Part shown: in pieces, positions 21,169 to 25,742 of the stretch
Position numbering within the stretch: the stretch's first letter is position 1
Layout: each line of letters begins with the position of its first letter
Assembly: GCA_902478645.1 (NCBI GenBank)
Contig: CABSLV010000023.1
Span: 1 to 25,742, forward strand
Source of the DNA: an uncultured Flavobacteriales bacterium
GTDB taxonomy: Bacteria; Bacteroidota; Bacteroidia; Flavobacteriales; UBA1820
Reading direction: 5' to 3'
Length of the DNA: 25,742 nt
Notes under the pieces: model-generated
The model's database searches: none
Told to the model about the DNA's origin: nothing
The model's input: only the letters and a program-made list of their open reading frames with translations
Made by a program: the position numbers and the translations under genes

Positions 21169-22344
21169 ATGCCACAGCAGGAAAACAGCTGTTCGTTTTA
21201 CCGGGACCTCGAACAGCGCTTGGAGCAGCTGCGCCAGCAGGGACAGTGGAGGGAACTCCGCCGTTCGGACTACGGGCTTCCGGAGATGACCTTCGAGGGA
21301 ACGCGCTATCTGAACCTCTCGTCCAACGATTATCTGGGTCTGGCCAACGATGCCGCGCTCAGGGGGGAATTCCTCTCCCGGGTGCAGGATACCCGTCTGG
21401 GGGCGACCGGATCGCGGCTGATGACGGGCAATACGCTCCCGTATGCCAATTTTGAACAGCAGTTGGAGCGCACCTACGGGCTCCCCGCGCTGGTTTTCGG
21501 TTCGGGCTACCATGCCAATACGGGCGTTCTTCCCGCCCTGGTCTCCTCGGGTGATCTGGTGCTGGCCGACCGTCTGGTGCACGCCAGCATTCTCGACGGG
21601 GTGTTGGCCTCCAAAGCCGACTTCCAGCGTTACCGCCACAACGACTACGAGCATCTGGAAGCCCTGCTCGCGCGCAACCGTTCACGGTACCGCTACGTAT
21701 GGATCGTCTCGGAAACCATCTTTTCGATGGACGGCGACCGGGCCGACTTGGCGCGTCTGGTCGATCTCAAAAACCGTTACGAAGCCCTCCTGTACCTCGA
21801 CGAGGCACACAGCATCGGGACCGACGGAGAGGACGGCTTGGGAATGTGCCGTCAGGCAGGCGTACTGGAGCAGGTCGATGTAGCGGTCTTTCCGATGGGC
21901 AAGGCAATGGCTTCGCACGGGGCATTCGTGCTGGCCAAGAGGCCCCTGCGGGACTATCTGGTCAATACTTCGCGGCCGATGATCTTTTCTACGGCGCTCC
22001 CGCCGGTCTGCGTGGCCTGGAGTGCCTTTGTCTTCTCGCGGATGCAGTCGATGGCATCGGAGCGCGAGCGTTTGCAGCACAACTCCGCGCAACTGCGCGA
22101 AGGGCTCCGGGAAATGGGCTACCGGGTGTTGGGGCAGAGCCACATCCTGCCGGTGGTCTTCGGGGACAATGAGGCGGTTTTGCAGGCCTCCGCGCAGCTG
22201 CGCGCACAGGGGATATGGGCCACCGCGATCCGTTACCCGACCGTTCCCCGGGGCGAGGCGAGGATCCGCCTGTCGGTCAGCTCCGCATTTTCTTCCGATC
22301 AGATACAGCGCATCTTGCAAGCATTCGATACGTGTAAAAGATGA
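21169..22344 (+). CDS. bioF: 8-amino-7-oxononanoate synthase
   Basis: Condenses pimeloyl-ACP (or -CoA) with L-alanine to KAPA, releasing CO2. The 391 residues show the alpha-oxoamine synthase pattern: NLSSNDYLGLAN at 49-60, GATGSRLMTGN at 78-88, YLDEAHSIGTDG at 209-220 with Asp211 against the PLP nitrogen, and FPMGKAMASHGAF with Lys245 as the PLP lysine. Length is typical. Its stop overlaps the start of bioG as ATGA, so the pimeloyl-ACP user and the esterase that frees pimeloyl-ACP from its methyl ester are translationally coupled. The nearby CoA-ligase genes bioW or bioI are absent, fitting the BioC/BioG route. Confidence 0.94.
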   Translation: MPQQENSCSFYRDLEQRLEQLRQQGQWRELRRSDYGLPEMTFEGTRYLNLSSNDYLGLANDAALRGEFLSRVQDTRLGATGSRLMTGNTLPYANFEQQLERTYGLPALVFGSGYHANTGVLPALVSSGDLVLADRLVHASILDGVLASKADFQRYRHNDYEHLEALLARNRSRYRYVWIVSETIFSMDGDRADLARLVDLKNRYEALLYLDEAHSIGTDGEDGLGMCRQAGVLEQVDVAVFPMGKAMASHGAFVLAKRPLRDYLVNTSRPMIFSTALPPVCVAWSAFVFSRMQSMASERERLQHNSAQLREGLREMGYRVLGQSHILPVVFGDNEAVLQASAQLRAQGIWATAIRYPTVPRGEARIRLSVSSAFSSDQIQRILQAFDTCKR

Positions 22345-23024
22345 AACATCAGTGGATCTGTAAACATACGGAGGGAGCCCGCCGGGTTCTCCTCTTTTTC
22401 AACGGCTGGGGGCAGGACAGCCGGGCTGTAGCCCGGCTGTCCTGCCCCCAGGATACCGACGTGGTGATGTTCTATGCCTACCACAGCGAAGGCGATTTCG
22501 ATTTTTCTTCCCTGGCGGGATACCCGCAGCGCGAAGTGGCTGCCTGGTCGATGGGGGTGTGGTACGCCTCTCGCCTGAAGGCTTTGCAGGACGTGCAACC
22601 CACCCGGACGGTAGCCCTGTGCGGCACGCCGTGGCCGATAGACGACCGCTACGGAATCCCTTGTGCAGTATTCGACGCTACGCTCGCGGGACTCTCGCCG
22701 CGTTCGGTGGAGAAGTTTGTCGTGCGGATGGAGGGAGGCGTTGCGGCCTACCGGCAGAGCCCCCTTTCGCAGCCGGGAAGCCGCAGCTTTGAAGATGTAC
22801 GCAGCGAGCTGGAATGGTGGCATCGGGCGTGTCTCTCACAAGGGGAGGCGCCCCTCACTCTTGGTTGGCAAAAGGCTCTGGTTGGGCTTTCGGATGCCAT
22901 TTTCCCGCCGGAGAACCAGCTCCGCGCCTGGCAGCGCGCAGGCGTGCAGCCGTGTAGCCAGGCCCAACTGCCGCACGATCCTTTCTCTTCGTTCGGGTCG
23001 TGGGATCAGGTGTTCGACTTCTGA
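22341..23024 (+). CDS. bioG: Pimeloyl-ACP methyl ester esterase, BioG type
   Basis: Removes the methyl group that BioC adds, ending chain elongation at pimeloyl-ACP; BioG replaces BioH in many bacteria. The 227-residue alpha/beta-hydrolase has FFNGWGQD near the start (19-26), the nucleophile motif AAWSMGVW with Ser about 70, an acidic residue in LSDAIFPP and a C-terminal His in LPHDPF. The start overlaps the bioF stop (ATGA). The codons for WGQDSRAVARLSCPQ contain a perfect 21-bp inverted repeat, yet the spacing between GWG and the next strand (VVMFYAY) is what I expect for BioG, so it is not an obvious insertion. bioC follows after a purine-rich spacer. Confidence 0.9.
   Translation: MKHQWICKHTEGARRVLLFFNGWGQDSRAVARLSCPQDTDVVMFYAYHSEGDFDFSSLAGYPQREVAAWSMGVWYASRLKALQDVQPTRTVALCGTPWPIDDRYGIPCAVFDATLAGLSPRSVEKFVVRMEGGVAAYRQSPLSQPGSRSFEDVRSELEWWHRACLSQGEAPLTLGWQKALVGLSDAIFPPENQLRAWQRAGVQPCSQAQLPHDPFSSFGSWDQVFDF
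22407..22450 (+). repeat. Perfect 21-bp inverted repeat inside bioG
   Basis: Arms at 22407-22427 and 22430-22450 are exact reverse complements with a 2-nt centre (GT). No T-tract follows, so it is not a standard terminator. It begins 66 nt after the bioG start codon. Confidence 0.9.
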
Positions 23025-23031
23025 CCCGTCC

Positions 23032-23091
23032 GGGGAAGGGAGAAAACGGGGACAAAAGAGAAAAAAGAAAAAAGAAAGGGAGAAAAACGGA
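23032..23091 (+). other. 60-nt polypurine tract between bioG and bioC
   Basis: Only three of 60 bases are pyrimidines (C at 23047, 23053 and 23088). It includes AAAAAAGAAAAAAGAAAGGG and forms most of the untranslated spacer before the bioC GTG start. It may be an unstructured ribosome landing region. Confidence 0.7.
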
Positions 23092-23100
23092 TTTGAACGC

Positions 23101-23901
23101 GTGAAAAACGAAACGATACCCGAAACGAAACCAACGGAGGCCACCCAGCGCGTGCGCCGTGCCTTTTCCCGCGCGGCCGATCGCTACGAAGGGTCGGGAC
23201 AGATGCAGGAATATGCCGCCGGTCGCTTGGCCGAACTGTTTCGAAGGTCTTTGGGAGGGGAAAAGCCCCGCCGCGTGCTGGAGATCGGTGCCGGTTCGGG
23301 TTTTCTGACCCGCAGGCTGTGCCCGGAAGTGCTTCCTGGCGGGGCCTACACGGCCAACGACCTGACGGAGAGTTTTACCCATCGGTATCGTTCCTGGGGG
23401 TGCGTTCCCCTGGTGGGCGATGTGCTGCAGGTGGCGTTGCCCCAGGGACAGGACGCGGTGGTTTCCTCGAGTTGTTTTCAATGGATAGCCGACCTCTCGG
23501 GGCTGTTCCGCCGCTTGGCCGCTTGCCTGACCGAGGGGGGAGTGCTGTGCTTTTCGACTTTCGGGCCGGAACATTTCTTGCAGGTCAAATCCCTCACGGG
23601 GGTCGGTCTGGAGTATCCTTCGCCCGAGCGGATTGTCGGGGAGTTGGTCGGCGCGGGGTTTGAGGTAGAGGAATCCCTCCGGGAAAAGGACCTGCTCCGT
23701 TTCGATACGGCCTGGGAGATGTTGCGGTATTTCTCCGCAACGGGGGTCAATGGCATCGCCCGTCCCGCCGAAGGGATTTGGACGCCGGGGCGCTTGCAGG
23801 ACTTCGAGCGGCGTTACCGGCAGCGGTACACCGCTTCGCCGGGCGATCCGCTGCCCTTGACGGTGGACTACCTCTGGTTTTCGGCCCGCAAAAGGCGTTG
23901 A
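23101..23901 (+). CDS. bioC: Malonyl-ACP O-methyltransferase
   Basis: Methylates the free carboxyl of malonyl-ACP with S-adenosylmethionine so that it can prime fatty-acid elongation toward pimelate. The 266 residues have class-I methyltransferase motif I VLEIGAGSGFLTRRL (about 55-69), an acidic motif II (TANDLTESF), and SSSCFQWIADL (about 120-130), the BioC-like motif IV region with FQW. The N-terminal RAFSRAADRYEGSGQMQ is also a BioC signature. The start is GTG at 23101: no ATG lies between it and the preceding stop-free but non-coding bioG overlap, and the purine-rich tract precedes it. It is the last gene of the operon; no bioD follows. Confidence 0.9.
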   Translation: MKNETIPETKPTEATQRVRRAFSRAADRYEGSGQMQEYAAGRLAELFRRSLGGEKPRRVLEIGAGSGFLTRRLCPEVLPGGAYTANDLTESFTHRYRSWGCVPLVGDVLQVALPQGQDAVVSSSCFQWIADLSGLFRRLAACLTEGGVLCFSTFGPEHFLQVKSLTGVGLEYPSPERIVGELVGAGFEVEESLREKDLLRFDTAWEMLRYFSATGVNGIARPAEGIWTPGRLQDFERRYRQRYTASPGDPLPLTVDYLWFSARKRR

Positions 23902-23921
23902 CCCAGACAAGAGAAGAAAGT

Positions 23922-23942
23922 GGGGGGCGCTCGCCTTTTTTC
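23922..23942 (+). terminator. Weak terminator candidate of the biotin operon
   Basis: GGGGGGC-GCTC-GCCTTTTTT can fold into a short GC stem extended by G/T pairs, followed by T. Weak, but it is placed 20 nt after bioC and before the next promoter. Confidence 0.35.
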
Positions 23943-23950
23943 TATCTTTT

Positions 23951-24036
23951 CATAAGACAGGATGCGCCTCGGCCAATCCTTCGGGGAAAAACTTCGTTTT
24001 CCCCCGAGGCTTTGCACTCGGCTTTTCCTATCTTTG
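23951..24036 (+). repeat. Dispersed promoter-linked repeat, copy C
   Basis: Plus-strand order: GGATGCGCCTCGGCCAATCC, TTCGGGGAAAAAC, loop TTC, GTTTTCCCCCGAGG, CTTTGCACTCGGCTTTTCC, TATCTTTG. This is the fullest copy, and it ends in the -7 element of the SprT-like gene. Confidence 0.75.
24029..24036 (+). promoter_or_regulatory. SprT-like gene promoter, -7 element
   Basis: TATCTTTG, an exact TAnnTTTG match, only 11 nt before the start codon. This implies a very short or absent 5' untranslated region. Confidence 0.5.
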
Positions 24037-24047
24037 TCCTGCTAGCC

Positions 24048-24680
24048 ATGACAGAAGAACAGCTCAATATCCTTCGCAAATATTTTCCTGCTCCGGCTCT
24101 CCCGTCGGTGGCGCAGTGGATTCCTCGCCATGGGGTGTATCTGTGCATTACACGTGCGCGCAGGAGCAAACACGGCGACTTTACGCTCGCTCCGGTGCGG
24201 GGGATGCACCGTATAACGGTCAATGGTTCGCTTCATCCGTATGCTTTCCTGCTTACCTTCGTACACGAGTTGGCTCATTTGTTGGTGCTCAAACGCTACG
24301 GCTCGCGGGTGATGCCGCATGGAGCGGAGTGGAAGGCGGAATTCCGCACCCTGATGCTCATTTTGGACCTGCGGGCTATCTACCCTTCGGATGTGCTGGT
24401 GCCGCTGGCCGACTACCTGAAAAACCCGAAGGCTTCCTCCGACCGCCATACGGCCCTCGCAATGGCTTTGGAACGCTATTCGCAGCCCGAAGCCCGGGAA
24501 GCGGAAATGACGATGGTAAGCGAACTGCCTGCCGGGGCGCATTTTTTGTTTCGGGGGCAGCGCGAGTTCGTGTTGGGAGAAAAGCGCAGAAGGCTGTATC
24601 TTTGCACCGAAATCGACACGGGGAGGAAGTACCTGTTCCAACCCCATATACGCGTGAAATTGAAAACGAACGATGAATAA
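24048..24680 (+). CDS. SprT-like zinc metalloprotein
   Basis: 210 residues with the zinc-protease motif HELAH (His73, Glu74, His77) and a third ligand region MPHGAEWKAEF, where His91 and Trp95 fit the SprT/Spartan pattern HG-x-x-W. SprT-like proteins in eukaryotes (Spartan) cleave DNA-protein crosslinks; bacterial roles are unclear. The C-terminal part (about 165-205) is beta-rich and lacks the four-cysteine zinc ribbon found in many members, with only one Cys there. The start at 24048 follows the TATCTTTG element; a longer frame would run back into bioC. It overlaps the next gene by 8 nt, so the two are co-transcribed. Confidence 0.8.
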   Translation: MTEEQLNILRKYFPAPALPSVAQWIPRHGVYLCITRARRSKHGDFTLAPVRGMHRITVNGSLHPYAFLLTFVHELAHLLVLKRYGSRVMPHGAEWKAEFRTLMLILDLRAIYPSDVLVPLADYLKNPKASSDRHTALAMALERYSQPEAREAEMTMVSELPAGAHFLFRGQREFVLGEKRRRLYLCTEIDTGRKYLFQPHIRVKLKTNDE

Positions 24681-25742
24681 GAATTACTATGCGGTCATCA
24701 TGGCCGGTGGGGTGGGCAGCCGTTTTTACCCGATGAGTACCCGCACCCGGCCGAAACAGTTCCTCGATATTCTGGGTACGGGCGAGACCCTGATCCAACA
24801 GACTTTCCGCCGTTTGAGCGATGTCGTGCCGCAGGAAAACATCTTTGTGGTAACCAATGTCATTTACCACGATGCGGTATTGGAGCAGTTGCCCGCCTTG
24901 ACCGACGATCGGGTGCTGTGCGAACCCTTGATGCGCAATACGGCTCCCTGCATCGCCTATGCTTCGTACAAGATCCGCAGCCGCAATCCCGAAGCGGTGA
25001 TGGTGGTGGCCCCCTCGGACCATTACATTACCAACGACCGGGCTTTTTCGCACGATGTGCTCCTGCTGTTGGAAAAGGCGGCACAGACCGATCGCCTGTA
25101 CACGATGGGGGTGCGTCCTACGCGGCCCGATACGGGGTACGGGTATATCCAGTACGTGTCCGACGAAGACCAGGCGGCGCCCGACGACGGAATATTCCGC
25201 GTAAAGACTTTTACCGAAAAACCCAATCTGGAGATCGCCAAGGCCTTCCTGGAGAGCGGCGATTTCCTGTGGAATTCCGGAATCTTCGTCTGGTCGGTGG
25301 AGGCCATCGTCCGTGCATTCAAAAGCTTTTTGCCCGAGATGCACCTGGCGTTCAACGACATGAACGATGCGTATTACACCGAACTGGAGCCGGTGCTGCT
25401 CAACGAGATTTACGCGGCTTGTCGCAAGGAGTCGATCGATACGGGAGTGATGGAGCGTGCATCGAACGTATATGTCCTGCCGGCTACCTTCGGGTGGAGC
25501 GACTTGGGGACTTGGCATTCGCTCTACGACAAACTGGTCAAGGACGAAAACGCCAATGCGCGTTTGCAGGGCGAGATCCATACGTACGATTCCCGGGGAA
25601 ATATCCTGTGTTCGGACGGCTTGATGCTGGTCAAGGGGCTGGACAACTTCATCGTGGCTTCGGTCGGCGGAGTGGTGGTGATCTGTCCTCGGGACGACGA
25701 GCAGTTCATTAAACAGATGACCTCCGATGTCAAGGCCAAAGG
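24673..25742 (+). CDS. Mannose-1-phosphate guanylyltransferase (partial at the 3' end)
   Basis: Makes GDP-mannose from mannose-1-phosphate and GTP for fucose and mannose-containing glycans. The open frame runs out of the window after 356 codons. Motifs: MAGGVGSRFYPMS near residue 10 (the GTP loop), RPKQFLDI shortly after, APSDHYI with the metal-binding Asp, GYGYI, TEKP, and WNSGIFVW. Single-domain family members are about 355-360 residues, so only the last few are missing and there is no fused isomerase domain. The ATG lies 8 nt before the end of the SprT-like gene. Gene symbol manC would be reasonable but is left blank because related sugar-nucleotide transferases share these motifs. Confidence 0.9.
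   Translation, partial: MNKNYYAVIMAGGVGSRFYPMSTRTRPKQFLDILGTGETLIQQTFRRLSDVVPQENIFVVTNVIYHDAVLEQLPALTDDRVLCEPLMRNTAPCIAYASYKIRSRNPEAVMVVAPSDHYITNDRAFSHDVLLLLEKAAQTDRLYTMGVRPTRPDTGYGYIQYVSDEDQAAPDDGIFRVKTFTEKPNLEIAKAFLESGDFLWNSGIFVWSVEAIVRAFKSFLPEMHLAFNDMNDAYYTELEPVLLNEIYAACRKESIDTGVMERASNVYVLPATFGWSDLGTWHSLYDKLVKDENANARLQGEIHTYDSRGNILCSDGLMLVKGLDNFIVASVGGVVVICPRDDEQFIKQMTSDVKAK

Overview
The window looks like a chromosome segment of a Bacteroidota member, most likely of the order Bacteroidales and possibly Alistipes-like. This is inferred from several things. Genes lack strong Shine-Dalgarno sites. The -7 promoter element TAnnTTTG recurs upstream of many starts. There is an S46 dipeptidyl-peptidase, a BioG-type biotin pathway, and GC-rich coding DNA with long antisense shadow ORFs. 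The genus was not checked.

Layout, left to right. Positions 1-2418: the start of a lipoprotein gene, then a pfkA-gapA glycolytic operon on the minus strand. Positions 2773-5535: a coupled Nudix / LuxC-type acyl-CoA reductase pair (minus), back to back with pyrE and an SRPBCC protein (plus), with only 11 bp between the divergent start codons. Positions 5558-8710: two very long perfect hairpins, a DPP7-type secreted peptidase and a nitroreductase. Positions 8830-11690: an AT-rich accessory island with a frameshifted mobilization-gene remnant, a secreted two-DTG aspartyl protease and an unknown secreted protein. Positions 11692-14077: an SDR dehydrogenase, a rhomboid protease and an exported transthyretin-like/5-hydroxyisourate hydrolase. 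Positions 14353-17879: a three-domain aminopeptidase P and two unknown membrane-anchored proteins. Positions 18286-18358: initiator tRNA-fMet. Positions 18431-23901: a biotin operon, leader ORF-bioB-bioA-bioF-bioG-bioC, with no bioD. Positions 24048 to the end: a SprT-like metalloprotein overlapping an almost complete mannose-1-phosphate guanylyltransferase.

BioC and BioG make pimeloyl-ACP on the fatty-acid synthesis machinery by methyl masking and unmasking. BioF and BioA carry it to diaminopelargonate, and BioB closes the thiolane ring; the dethiobiotin synthetase step must be encoded elsewhere. The operon is preceded by a small ORF that reads straight through a terminator-like hairpin and overlaps the bioB start, which suggests translation-dependent attenuation.

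The most interesting non-coding signals are: a dispersed hairpin repeat whose edge supplies the -7 promoter element of three different genes; the biotin leader; a perfect 21-bp inverted repeat inside bioG; and a BioB whose cluster ligands resemble the type used by obligate anaerobes.
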